The translations under genes were made by a program, and so were the position numbers. 64,000 bases of DNA from Prostheceraeus crozeri (Eukaryota > Platyhelminthes > Polycladida > Euryleptidae): positions 294,501 through 358,500 of the forward strand of contig CAJQUW010011636.1 of assembly GCA_907163375.1 (NCBI GenBank). Direction: 5' to 3'. Position 1 is the stretch's first letter; every line of letters starts with the position of its first letter. Shown here one piece after another: positions 21,770 to 32,965 of this stretch. The notes beneath the pieces were generated by a model. It was not told the DNA's origin and ran no database searches. It saw only the letters and a list, made by a program, of their open reading frames with translations.

Positions 21770-22448
21770 ATTCTAGAAAGCTGTATTACTAGTTACTTCT
21801 ACTGTACACTCTGTTACTTCTAACTGCATTCAAATATTACGTGCGCCCTATACTTGAATATAGCTGTATCATTTGGTGTCCGTATCGTAAAGAAACAATT
21901 GGTCTATTGAGAAAGTTCAACAACGATTTACACGACTATTTCCAAGTCTTCGTGATCTTGACTATCACAGTAGATTGGCAAATCTTGACCTCATTTCGTT
22001 ATCTGCAAGAAGGACCCGCTACAAGTTGCTTTTTCTGTTCAAATTATTAAATCGCATGACTATCCTTGATCCATCTCATTTCTTTAATATTTCGCAAATA
22101 CCTGGTCGCGGCAATCATCTAAGACTACTCGTACCAACAGCGAAACACATGTATCGAAAGTACTTTTCCACCGTGGAAGTGATCAATCACTGGAATGAAC
22201 TATCTGCCGATGAAGTGAATGATAAAACTCTAAATGAATTCAAGAAATCAGCAACTTCTTATTTGCAACGCAAAGATATTTGGTGACTACATGTATCGAC
22301 ACTCAAGCGTCATTTATGTTTCTTTTAAAGCATGAAATGCATGATTAGTTCTGCCCATTCAGGGCTTCAAATTTGCTGTAATTTGATTCTGTGTAGATGA
22401 ATGCATATGTAATGAATTTTCAGCAAATATATATTATTATTATTATTT
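21770..22448 (+). mobile_element. LINE 3' fragment (non-LTR retrotransposon, CR1/Jockey-like RT C-terminus)
   Basis: The frame from about 21800 contains YYVRPILEYSCIIWCP, the conserved start of the post-RT region of non-LTR retrotransposons. A frame change near 21930 leads into LANLDLISLSARRTRYKLLFLFKLLN..., ending at 22284-22286. A 3' untranslated segment of about 150 bases follows, closing in an (ATT)n tail at 22427-22448, as in elements that end in a microsatellite rather than poly(A). Only the last part of ORF2 is present, so it is a 5'-truncated, dead copy. Confidence 0.8.
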
Positions 22449-22844
22449 AGTCGATTTATCAGACTGAAATTTTCAAGCATGTCAAGTTGAAGCAACAACC
22501 ATGATATAAAAATGCACATGTTAATGCAATAGCACGATGACACCAAGCTAGCAAGAAATATCAACAAGAGAAGCAAGAAAAACTGCCATACTACACCTTT
22601 TTCCATTCTAATTAAAAGTTGTTCCATTCTATTTACAACCTGTTCCATTCAATTTAAAAATGTTCTCTTCAGTTTAAAGCCTGTTCCATTTTATTTTCAA
22701 ATGTTCTCTTCAGTTTAAAGCCTGTCCCATTCAATTTAAAAATGTTCTATTCAGTTTAAAACCTGTCCCATTCAATTTAAAGCATTCAGTTAAGAGCGAG
22801 CTCTATTCTACTACAAAACAATGTGACAGTCACCAATGTAACTA

Positions 22845-24845
22845 CCGTATTTCTTCTAATAGTCGCCCACCCTCAAATAATCGCCCCTGTAAATAGCGTC
22901 GTATTCGATAATCGCCCAGTTTCTAATAACCACTCATTTCAGTCTGCCAACTGATATTGTTGCGCCTATGCGGTAGCTGTGGAAGCTACGACTAATGTAT
23001 GAGCCAGGTAGCCTAGTTTCTTCATACATCGAACTCGCACAACTTTACTGAGATTGCTCTGTATCCAGCCATGGACGTCACTTATAGTATATCACTGATC
23101 GAGCAGACACCGCAGCAGTGATTGGTCGATATCATTGTTCCCCTCCTTATTGATTTGATAAGATAGCGAATAGATGCCTAAGACTTTGTGACGCAGAATA
23201 TTTCATGGCAGTCTAGTTATCACGTCGAGATGGGCAAGTACAAGGTTTACTCACTAAAGTACAAGGCAGCTGCTATTGATTATTTGAAACACCATACGAT
23301 ATCTGACACCGCTAAAGTGTTTAATGTTGATAGGAAACGCATCCGTGAATGGAGGGACAATGAAGAAAACATCAAAGAACAACTACAGAGTGGAGCACAG
23401 ATCGCAAACGCGTTGCTGGTGGTGGAGCTAAGAAGAGATCCGAAGAGCTTGAAGAACGACTTCGAAACCGAATTCTCCAACATCGTGAAAGGAGGATGCA
23501 TGTTTCCCGTAGGTGTGTGCAGCTGTGGGCCATGGAAATGACCAATCATCCAGAATTCAAAGCTAGCAATGGATGGCTTGATAAATTCCTGAAGAGAAAC
23601 GGATTCTCACAACGTAAAAGGACAACTGTTGCTCAACAAACCCCCAAGGAATGCATTCAGAAATTGGTATCTTACATATGTTATCTCGGGGATGTAAGAA
23701 AACGTGGAAAGTACATTGATGATAATATCTACGTCATGGATGAACTATCTCTTTGGATGGAGACAGTTTCTGAAACTACTGTCAATTTTTGAAAGGTGAG
23801 AAATCGGTTCCTATCTTGTCAAGTGGGAAGGAGAAGATGAGACTGACAGTAATATTGACGGCCAGAGTAAGTGGCAAGAAAGTGAAACCGTTCGTCATCA
23901 TTCCCAGGAAGCGACCCATAAAGGAGTTGGAGGCGATGACAGATCTTCACTTTGGTTATTCCAGTAAGTCTTGGATGAATGACGGAATGACTGAGAAATA
24001 TTTGAAAGTGTCATTGGTTCATTTGCATTCGCTCGACGCTGTATCATCTGGGATTCCTTCTCCTGCCACAAATCAAGTGCTACCAAGAAAGTATTGAAGC
24101 AGATGCGAATGGACGCCATAATTGTACCATCTGGTTGTACCGGGTTGATACATGCTCCCGACGTATCATGGAACAAATCCTTCAAAGCTAACGTACGAAA
24201 GGAATATGAGAATTTCATATCCGTCAACGATGACAATATCCCGAAGCCCTCTTTCTCTACCGTTGCTGGCTGGATTTCTCAAAGTTGGGATTCAATCCCC
24301 GAAGAGCAGATTGCAAGATCAATGAAACAATGCGGAATCACATTGGAGCCAGATGGATCCGAAGACGAAGTCTTACATTGCTTCCATGTTCTAGGCAACG
24401 AAGAAGATTTCAGATTCTTCAAAAGAAACGAAGTGAGTACACCTCATGTGATCTTGATGCTACTTGTGATCTCGATGCTTCTAGCACTTACCTCAGTGAT
24501 GATTCTATTTCCTATTGTGATTCGGATGAATCTAATTAAGTGAAACAAGAATTCATTTTTGGAATGTCTCGTTTTTTCTTTCTGAGTGAGGGGCTTTTTA
24601 TGATTAAATGTCTAGTGTTTACACGCGGTTTCTTTCTATCTAATATACATGTAGGCCTACATAGGTAGGCCTGTATGGGAACATCTTAGCCTGTTTGCAC
24701 GTAAATATTTGATTTCACATGAATTGGCATTTTTGGTGTTATTGATATGCAGCTCGACAGAGTAATCGCCCACCCTATAATAATCGCCCATGCACATAGC
24801 GTCGAATTCGATAATCGCCCTGGGCGATTATTAGAAGAAATACGG
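22845..24845 (+). mobile_element. Tigger/pogo-like transposon with intact ends and TA duplication
   Basis: The element is 2001 bases long. The left end CCGTATTTCTTCTAATAGTC and right end GATTATTAGAAGAAATACGG form a 25-bp inverted repeat with one mismatch (the next bases, GCCCA/TGGGC, also match), flanked by TA on both sides (22843-22844, 24846-24847). Just inside both ends, a roughly 60-bp block with AATCGCCC, CACCCT, ATAGCGTCG and TTCGATAATCGCCC occurs in the same orientation (22862-22920 and 24762-24820). These are probable transposase binding repeats. It is inserted inside the 22594-25641 element. Confidence 0.9.
23188..24543 (+). pseudogene. Tigger/pogo-like transposase, frameshifted
   Basis: The N-terminal HTH is near 23230-23380 (KYKAAAIDYLKHHTISDTAK, VDRKRIREW). 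The CENP-B-type HTH follows near 23440-23620 (MTNHPEFKASNGWLDKFLKR). The DDE core starts at YVMDE near 23730 and includes METVSETTVN, KPFVIIPRKRP and, near 24150, HAPDVSWNKSF. At least three frame changes are visible: around 23415-23430, at the T run near 23785, and around 24070-24095. The region of the second catalytic Asp is affected. The protein ends near 24536. With intact ends but a broken gene, it could only move with help from another copy. Confidence 0.85.
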
Positions 24846-25641
24846 TAAATACCAAATTGCTAATCGAGCATTCGCTGCTTAGCGATGCCATCAGTTTTCT
24901 TATAGCTTCCTAGAGTACCTGGTTTAACACCACGATTTTCCATCATTTCACTCATTGTCTGTGTCAGATGCACCGGAGCTTATTGACGTTGACATTGCAT
25001 GGGAAGTCATGATTCCATCTTCGCATACATCGAGAAAATTTACCAAATGAAATAGACTGACTAACTCAGCACTTGATTTTATCTGCTGCTATTCATACCA
25101 AACACACGGAGCGAGCCAGCGGGTATCTTAGCTGGATCGCGCACTCAAAAAGTGTGAGCGTGTATGATGCATGGGTTGATGGCGCGCTAAACCGATCTGA
25201 AGATTCCTACTTCTGCTATTGTTCGATTTCTAAGAATGACCCATTTTATTCGATGATGTGATGATGTAGCTATCGAATGTGGCTGTCAACGCTCCGGTCC
25301 GACGAGACTTACAATACGGTGTTACATTGGTGAATTGATGAACACTTTTAAAATAAAATGTTTCATTGTTTATTGTTTTTTATGATCCTCTTATTAGGAG
25401 ATATTATTATCCGAATTATTTTATTCATCAGATTCCATGTTGTACATAAGCATAACATGAAATATTATGATATCATTGATTGTTTCTATGTCATTTTGTT
25501 TTTGTAGTAGAATATAGCTCGTTCTCAACTGAATGTTTTAAATTGAATGGGACAGGCTTTAAACTGAAGAGAACATTTTTAAATTGAATGGAACAGGCTT
25601 TAAATACAACGGAACAACTTTTAATTAGAATGGAAAAAGGT

Positions 25642-27464
25642 GTCGACGAGGACCGTGAAGGCCAGATGAATTCCTTCTTATTACCTATTTGTATCAGTTT
25701 GCGTAGAAACAAAGGACGCATGGTAACCTTCAGTTATAATGTTTGTCTGATGTTTCCAGCAAAGTCAGGTATAACTCTGCAGAGTCAAGGTCTCGAAATT
25801 TCTTTGATTCAAAGGACAGCAATGACAGTGCAACGCAGTGATGCTACCTCCGTATTGAAGACATCACCATCGGATTAAACAGCAGAAGCTTATTTATCTG
25901 GTTATATTAGACTCAATTTGTGACTTTCCATTATTCTCAACAAATTATTCAACTTGCTTCTCCTTCACACTTTATAAGTAATTCCGTCAGATTCTTGCAA
26001 TTGGTTTTTATTGAAATACTATTCAAAACGCGCCGATAACAAATCTTTAAGATGTTTGCCAATTAATTGGGAATGCACAGCTTTTGAAAATATCACATCT
26101 CAAAAGGCAATTATCTACTTCAGCCTTGCATGTTTAAAAGTTGAAGTCTGAAAAATTGACTAAAAGCGAAATTATATGAAAAAAGATTTAAAATTACATG
26201 CATCAGTTGAAGAAAATTAAATATTATGCACATTTTGTGATCATAAGAAGTCCCTCTATCGTTGGAAAATCACTCAGATCTGATAAATAGTTCACGGGTT
26301 ACAAGCCACTGAATAAAGGCCTGATTATCTGTGATCGATTAAAAAAATAACCGGCTGCATGTGTGATGAAATGTGAAGGCCTAATTAAGTTCATTTTTTT
26401 ATGATTCTGACTATTTTCAAAATCAAAAGGCTCAATATCAAATTTTTAATAGGCTATTTATTAATCAATCCCGCATTCTTTGACCGTTGAGTGACATTTG
26501 TTGACTTATTTTTCACGTTTCTGGTTCACGTTTCTTAGCCATCGACTTTTATTCGAAATATCAAGGAAAACTCTGATGAACTTTCTGTCAGTGGGAGCGT
26601 TAATAGAATTTTGTTGGCATGATTTTGGACTGATATCAGGCGCATAAATAGCCAAGTGTTTAATTGCGCGATTATTCCTTAGATTTTTTATTACAAATCT
26701 TTAGATATGACATTTTTCAGTAAATATTTAGAGGCTGCAAAATTTGTCATATTACTAGTCTGTTACGAAATTGCATGCAAGCACATTATGAAACATGAAA
26801 ATCAAAACGACTTTTTGCGACCCCTGTCGATTGATTGCGACTTTACACTTGTATGTACGAATTATAGTCAACCCGATTGCATACACGACAAGGTATCGCG
26901 AATAGCCACGAGTAACTTTTATTGAATACAACGATTACTTATTCGGAAAACTTTTGGCGATTTCACTATAAGCGACATAGCCATCGCCTCACAGATATCA
27001 ATGACAATAATGTGGAAATGTAGCAAATTTATTTAGTCATGAATATTCCATCCAGATCTTGTAGATATTTACTTGATTGTATCAATCAAGATTCCAAGAC
27101 ATTAACAGAAATAGTGAGCTTAATAATAGTCATTAATAGTAGTTGAAATCAAGAAATTATGCTCATTGAACGTAGAGACAAAAATCACGAAATGTCATTC
27201 CCTGACTATTTAAAGACTGATTTACTACTTCCCGAAAATGTAAGGGCGATTCCCGGGCTCGGCCGCCACCCTGTATACCCTACCTAATATAGGAAACTCG
27301 TCTCCACGCATAGTTTTGGTAAATCCTAGAAACATGTAGAAGGAAAGCCGATACTTAACATGCGTGATTAAATGAATATAATAGAATTAGTGAATCTTGC
27401 TGATCAACCATTACAACAAATAATTCACAATGATTGCAGACATGCAACTGGGCAATTCCACGCA
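25642..27464. other. Intronic DNA without recognised genes
   Basis: No convincing coding frame. At 27261-27273 GGCCGCCACCCTG is the reverse complement of CAGGGTGGCGGCC at 21364-21376. The two could be ends of one dispersed repeat family, but target duplications do not match. Confidence 0.4.
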
Positions 27465-29163
27465 GTCACGAACGAACTTTGCAGGATTTATTGTTACATT
27501 TCTGATTGTCATTCCTAACCTACTGAACCGGTGATAATCATACTTTATTTGAATTGGCTGCAATATTCACTGTTTATGAAACACTAGCCAAACCGATGAA
27601 AAAATGTGTATTTGATGGTTTAAAATACAATAGTTTGAGTGGTCACGAACGAACACAGGACACGACTTTTTCGAAAAAAATGTAAACGTTAACAACCTCC
27701 AAAGCTCTGGATTCTTCATCACGAAATTTGCTCTGATTGAATAGACTAGTATGCTATTTGATCAACTTAAATGCTGAAAAGAAATCTAGAAGCGTTTGAT
27801 TACTAGCAGTTCATAAGCTTCGAGAAGTGCGGTCACGAACGAACATTTTGTCCAACTTCATCAGAGAATATATTCGAAAAAGAAATCAGTCACAAACGCG
27901 CTCCATGCATTCCTTTGTATAAAGATAAAGATAATAAATCATTTCGGAACATTTGCTTCGTGTCGGGCATCGAATATCTATTGGCATTCGTCGTTTTTTT
28001 TTTGGCATACAAGTTCATTCACGAAAGTTAGTCATACTGGTACAAATTTACAAAGACACGACTCATGGCTAGGTACAATTTTGACGCACTTCAATGTCCT
28101 AGTTGCTTGCAAGTTATTCTCAAAGTTTCCAAGAAATTCTCTTGACTCACGAGTAATTCTATTTTTAGCAGTCCAGGGATTCCCATGATATTTCAGGACT
28201 GATTTAATCGATATGGAGACAGATGTACGTCCTAGGTGGAGAAACACACATCAAATGTAAAGCTTTTTTAGTAGCCTTGGGCTTCCTATGACATGACTAA
28301 TTAACGGAATGGGAGTTCGTTACCTGTCTCAACGAGTGCAACATTAAAATTGTAGGCACGTCGTGTCGTCCGGTGACATCGATTGTACTCATCACCAGTT
28401 ACAGAATATTATTGAGAACGCGCCAAAGATGACCGGTGTTCAGACGGATCATCAGTGGATAGACAAAGACAATCAGCAACTAGTTCGACGGCCATTCTCA
28501 ATCGTCTACGCAGATTGTGATCCTCCATCCATTATCAGCGAGGTTCGTGTCGGTGATATGGTCATCGCTAGTGTCAGCACAAGTCGTGGCACCACCAAGA
28601 ACTTCATCGGAATCATCCAATCTCTAGCTGATAATGATTATGAGGTGCAGTTTCTCAAGGAATGCTCGCAATCAATCTACATGATTTCTGATACAAGTGA
28701 TGTTGCATGGGTACAGAAATCTGACATTCGACCAGTGGAAGTAGATTACGCAATAGACAGTCGTGATCGGTATATCTTTTCATCTCCTCCGAAGTGACCA
28801 TGAAACATTTTATATTTTCCTGTTGCATATAGGCCTATTCAATATTTTTTTAAGCTCTCCTGAATTGATATATTGTCCTCTTTGTTACCTGAAAGGTCTT
28901 TTCATAGCTTATTCCTAGTTCAAGTTTACGGGATGGGATAATTGTGAAGTTGTGGTCATGTCGCGAACGAAAATAATACCACAGTCACGAACGAACGCAT
29001 CTCTTTTCTTCCGACGGTCGTAGATATTAACCCCTCATAATCAAATTTCAGTCGAAGGTCACGGTAGCCTAGGGCATCATTTACATATGCATAAATTTGC
29101 GCTAGATAAAATTGATCCAGTAGAAGATAGAAAAATAGTAGATATCTGGTCACGAACGAACAT
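27465..29163 (+). repeat. Five dispersed GTCACGAACGAAC boxes
   Basis: Exact copies of this 13-mer lie in one orientation at 27465-27477, 27642-27654, 27832-27844, 28984-28996 and 29151-29163. Weaker relatives are near 27890, 28965 and 30686. Three lie before and two after the exon at 28356-28797. The spacing (177, 190, 1152, 167) includes three intervals of similar size. They could be subterminal transposase sites or protein-binding boxes; no flanking inverted ends were found. Confidence 0.75.
28356..28797 (+). CDS. Orphan terminal exon, about 147 codons, Tudor-like C-terminal segment
   Basis: An acceptor-like AAAATTGTAG precedes 28356 and the frame stays open to TGA at 28795-28797. The second half, RVGDMVIASVSTSRGTTKNF then IGIIQSLADNDYEVQFLKEC, has the pattern of small beta-barrel (Tudor/chromo-like) segments: VGD.V, an aliphatic strand, then DYEV.FL. 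Similar segments often end transposon-encoded proteins in marine invertebrates, from general familiarity rather than a search. No upstream exon was found and there is no AATAAA directly after. It is ringed by the GTCACGAACGAAC boxes, so it probably belongs to an unrecognised element. Confidence 0.45.
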
Positions 29164-29760
29164 TTATACTAAGATTCAAACTCGTGTCAAAAAAATCGGA
29201 AGAAATTATATCCTTGACAAAAAATATTGTTTGAGCTTCGACAAAGGAGTATCAATAATAATATAACGCAGTATAGACTACTTGGAATTCCATTTCTAAC
29301 ACTGCCTACATTGTTTCAAAAATTCAAAGGGATTGTATTTTTAATATCTTAAAAATAGCAAGATATTCCAAAATTGAATTTATTAGTAGAAGAAGTGTGT
29401 CTAAGCGATAAATTTTGTGATTCCTAATGGCTTCGGATATCCTTTCAAGAAAACACAAGTCACTGAGAGAAAATAATGCGTTTTAAAATTTGCCCTCCGT
29501 GTCGTTTTTACCGTGGAATTGCCCAACTGCATCATGTCTGATCTAATGTCAACACATGCTGCATTCTGTGAGGTTAGAAGGAGCGTGAAATATTTAAAAA
29601 CATTCAAACCAATTCAAACGTATCCGCGTAGCGTATAGTTGGATGGAGCTAGGGCTGTACTTCTCGATGAGATACATTTCTCACACATATCACCCAGCCT
29701 CTCACATTGAGAAGCACAAAATTTGTGTAGTCACAGCACCATACGATGAGACTTAAAAGT
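29164..29760. other. Intronic DNA without recognised features
   Basis: No gene or repeat was identified in this stretch. Confidence 0.5.
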
Positions 29761-29977
29761 AATAGTTGAGCTGGAAAAAGTCAGGTTTTTAGGTTTTTCT
29801 TTTCCTAATGTACAAAATTTTTTGATCACTTTCCAGCAATCATCTTCAGGTACAAAAGAATAGGGCTAGTAGATTTTTGCCCTAATGGATTTTAACCCCT
29901 TACCTGGGGTTAGATATCTACAATGATATGATATGAAGGAATGTAGATAAAAGCCTGACTCTTTCCAACTCAACCAT
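29761..29977. repeat. Foldback element, about 217 bp
   Basis: AATAGTTGAGCTGGAAAAAG at the left pairs with CTTTCCAACTCAACCATT at the right (small indel), followed by TCAGG/CCTGA. An ATGAGACTTAAAAG string occurs just outside on both sides (about 29747 and 30009). Confidence 0.65.
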
Positions 29978-30804
29978 TACACGGTGACTGGTCAGGGCAT
30001 TTTCCAAATATGAGACTTAAAAGCTTCAAAATTTTAAAAAAATTGTTTTCCGAATATTGACTTAGATCAATATTGTCACCTATCTAACATATATATCCTC
30101 CTACAACATTGATCGTTATTCGATGTTGAGCATAATTCGTTATATGCTCTAGAAAATACACGAGACTAAAAATTGTGTGATGTCACCCCGTCTACGGTAT
30201 TATGCAGTGCGGAATTTAATTCTCTCCTCGGAAGCGGGTTCTAACACTGCCCACACATGGCACTCTGTGTGTGCACATCGGCTTCGGGCATCCTCAGAAA
30301 GCATGCATGTTGAAGGAAACAGCCAGAAAAAGTGTGTTAACAATTCGTAGTCTGCAAACGACGCTTGCTTGTTCTCGGAGTGTCCTCTGGAAGATTCCAG
30401 ACTCAGTGGCTGTCAGGAGATGCGAAGTGGAGATACACGTTTATGATTTACTTTTCGTCTTGTAGTAATTTACGACTGTGAAGCCTGGGAACACTGACAG
30501 GAAGAGAAATAGGATTTTTAGGGATGGAGCATTTCGGAGAGTCTGCGGCTCAATACCCCCGTCACATAGAATGCTCTGAAAATCAAAGAGCAAATCTTTT
30601 GTACAATACCAGGTCAATAGCAAACAAATCTGATTATCTTGATATTGTTCGACCGTGAAATAGGCATAACTATGAACTCAAGAGATCACGAACGTCCTCC
30701 TGTTGTAGAACATGACCAGCGAACAGAGAGAGAGCGACAGTGCGATGAGTGAGATGCGCAGTTACTAAAGTAAGATGCCGAAAATATTATGGGTGGGTGT
30801 TGAC

Positions 30805-31935
30805 CAGGACCGACCAAATATGCATTAAAAAGTGATCGTTTTATGCGCATAAAATGCGCGTCAAAAAGTAATTTTATGCATTAAAAACTGTATTTATGAA
30901 GTATCATTCTGATTAGAGAAATAGCTGCAACATAGTAAGAAATGTAGGCCTATGTATGCATAAATGATGAATAATCTGTCAGCACTTTGAGTTCATTCCT
31001 AATACACAATGCATGCGGATGTTTTCCTTAGTCATACTAGTGCGATTGCTCCTCATAAATGCCTTATATTCTGAATAAGTCTCTCAACGTCAGAAGAGGT
31101 AACCGGAGATCGCGACAATAGCAACTGTTCTTCCAATGAATATCCTTCAAAGTCCCTCTCAACCAGCTTCTTGAATCCTGTGTTCTTTTGAAGAACGTGC
31201 TTCAGCTTGGTCCCTACATTCGCATCTAAGTCATCGCTGATACCATCGATCAGTTGTTAGGTTTGAGACGGATTGCACTTACGGTCTTGAAGCTGCTTCA
31301 GACAACGAGGAATAGGGCCATATTTAGAGGAAATGTCTACGATACCTCTTGCAATCTCGGTGTCCGATTTTTCGATTAGCTCCTTCAGGTTAACGATTGC
31401 TGTACAATCATCCTCCAAGTCAACAATCACTTTTTCAGGTCTGATAATTGGTAAGGTAGTATTCCACTGCTTCCATCCATGTGCTCCGACGGGTGGCTAT
31501 CAGAGGCTGGCAGTGACATGTGAGCTTCTTCCAGCTTGCGACAACCTGAAGGAGCTTTTCTAAACACATTGGTCAATGATATCAGTTCATTGACGTTTGG
31601 ATATAGTCCAATCAACATATCAGCAACTCTATGGAGGTTGTGCGCCAAACAAATGACGTGTTATCATCTTCGGCATAAAACTATCGTTGCTCTAACCGCT
31701 TTCAACATGTATGAAGTGGTATGAAGCTTTCTGTATGTAAAAGACAGAAAGGAGAAGACAGGTGTCAACACAGGAAACGAGACACAATTTGTTCATAATA
31801 ACTCCTGTTTTTTCAAGAAATCATCTATATATGTGTTTAAAAGTACCTATTTTCATGATATGCATTTTTATGCAATTAAAGCTGAAATCTGCATTTTTAT
31901 GCATTTTATGAATTATGCATATTTGGTCGGCCCTG
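30805..31935 (-). mobile_element. hAT transposon, internally decayed
   Basis: The ends are CAGGACCGACCAAATATGC at the left and the complement of CAGGGCCGACCAAATATGC at the right. They are flanked by 8-bp target duplications GTGTTGAC (30797-30804) and GTGATAAC (31936-31943), with six of eight bases matching. TATGCATTAAAA-type strings repeat inside both ends. The 1131-base body holds a minus-strand hAT transposase remnant. End structure and duplication length are diagnostic of hAT. Confidence 0.88.
31075..31690 (-). pseudogene. hAT transposase remnant
   Basis: The minus strand reads AHNLHRVADMLIGLYPNVN from about 31650, then PSGCRKLEEAH. After an apparent frame change near 31490-31530 it reads VEYYLTNY, VIVDLEDDCTAIVNLKELIE and KYGPIPRCLKQL. 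After an in-frame stop near 31255 it reads LQKNTGFKKLVERDF and SPVTSSDVERLIQNIRHL, which corresponds to the conserved hAT C-terminal SERxFS region. The catalytic N-terminal half is missing, so it is a short internal-deletion derivative. Confidence 0.75.
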
Positions 31936-31943
31936 GTGATAAC

Positions 31944-32965
31944 GCCCCAGAAGAGAAGGAGCGACGACAAGACATCTTTCAAATCAAGGCGCAAAGAATT
32001 GGATGTGTTTTTACTACAATTTGTTGAAACAGTTGGGATGAAATTCTAGTCCAATTACCATGATTTTGAAGATTTTTTAAATATTTTTTCAATTCTTGTG
32101 ATCCTTAATATCCTTTCAATCACAATATTTGATGCAAAGTGGAGATGTCTGATGCAAATAACTCAAAAAATTGCGATTAATATTCCATTTGAACATCCGA
32201 ATGATGAATGTCGAATGATTTGAAAATATTTATTATTAATCGGCCTCCCCGGTGTATCCGATGAAAAGAAAATATATCTCAAGTGACACATAACAGAAGG
32301 AAGTTCTATGAGTACATGTAATCTGTCAATTGGATTATGATTCAGCATTGGCCTAGCCAGCAATGGTTCGTTCTTAATATCATCCTTTATAGAGTTTGAG
32401 AGTTTGGAGGCAGAAGACGAAGCAGCGAACGGGATTTCCCGCAACAGTCATTAGTAATGCTCTGCCCGAATATTCGATCGTTAAACCTCAATTTTCGAAT
32501 GATAATCTTGACATTCTCATATCCGAGATAACTGCATCTATTACCACATATTTTTCATGAAGATCACCCTAGCAGCTGAATATTTTCCTTTGAATGAATT
32601 ATAAGCCAAATATATCAATTTAGATTTTTAATTCATATATACTTTACTGATATAAGTAAAGAGCTATACTTTTGCAGGCTTTTTGTATTACTGGCGGGTA
32701 GATTCTAAAGAAGATCCCAATCAATTAATGATCATCTAAGTAAATACATTTTGAAATTGTTGTCACCGTTCGGCATGGTTGATTATTTTCCGGTGTTCAC
32801 AAAGTGGGTACTGCATGCAGTCAATGACTGCAGAGCTACAGGAAAGCTGTGATCGCATACAACCGCATATACTTTGGAGATAAAGCGTCATACCACGTGA
32901 TAAACTTCAAGCTTTTTTTAAATTTTAAAGGAGTCATTAAAAGTTGAAATGTCTTCTCTATATTG
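31944..32965. other. Intronic DNA without recognised features
   Basis: A 93-codon minus frame at 32163-32444 lacks domain character and is not called. Nothing else was identified. Confidence 0.5.

Larger units (their letters stand above)
22594..25641. mobile_element. DNA element with subterminal TTCCATTCAATTTAAA arrays, carrying a nested Tigger element
   Basis: At the left, 22594-22790 holds about eight short tandem units of the form TTCCATTCAATTTAAAN plus variants. At the right, 25525-25641 has the same units as reverse complement (GAATGGGACAGGCTTTAAAC...). The outermost 15-16 bases, ACACCTTTTTCCATTC and GAATGGAAAAAGGTGT, match exactly. Removing the nested element at 22845-24845 leaves about 1 kb with no transposase, so this is probably a non-autonomous DNA transposon. 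No clear target duplication was found. Confidence 0.65.

Noticed and set aside
27465-29163. CRISPR-like array of GTCACGAACGAAC
   Set aside because: Repeats are only 13 bases, spacing is irregular and over 100 bases, and the context is animal DNA with introns.
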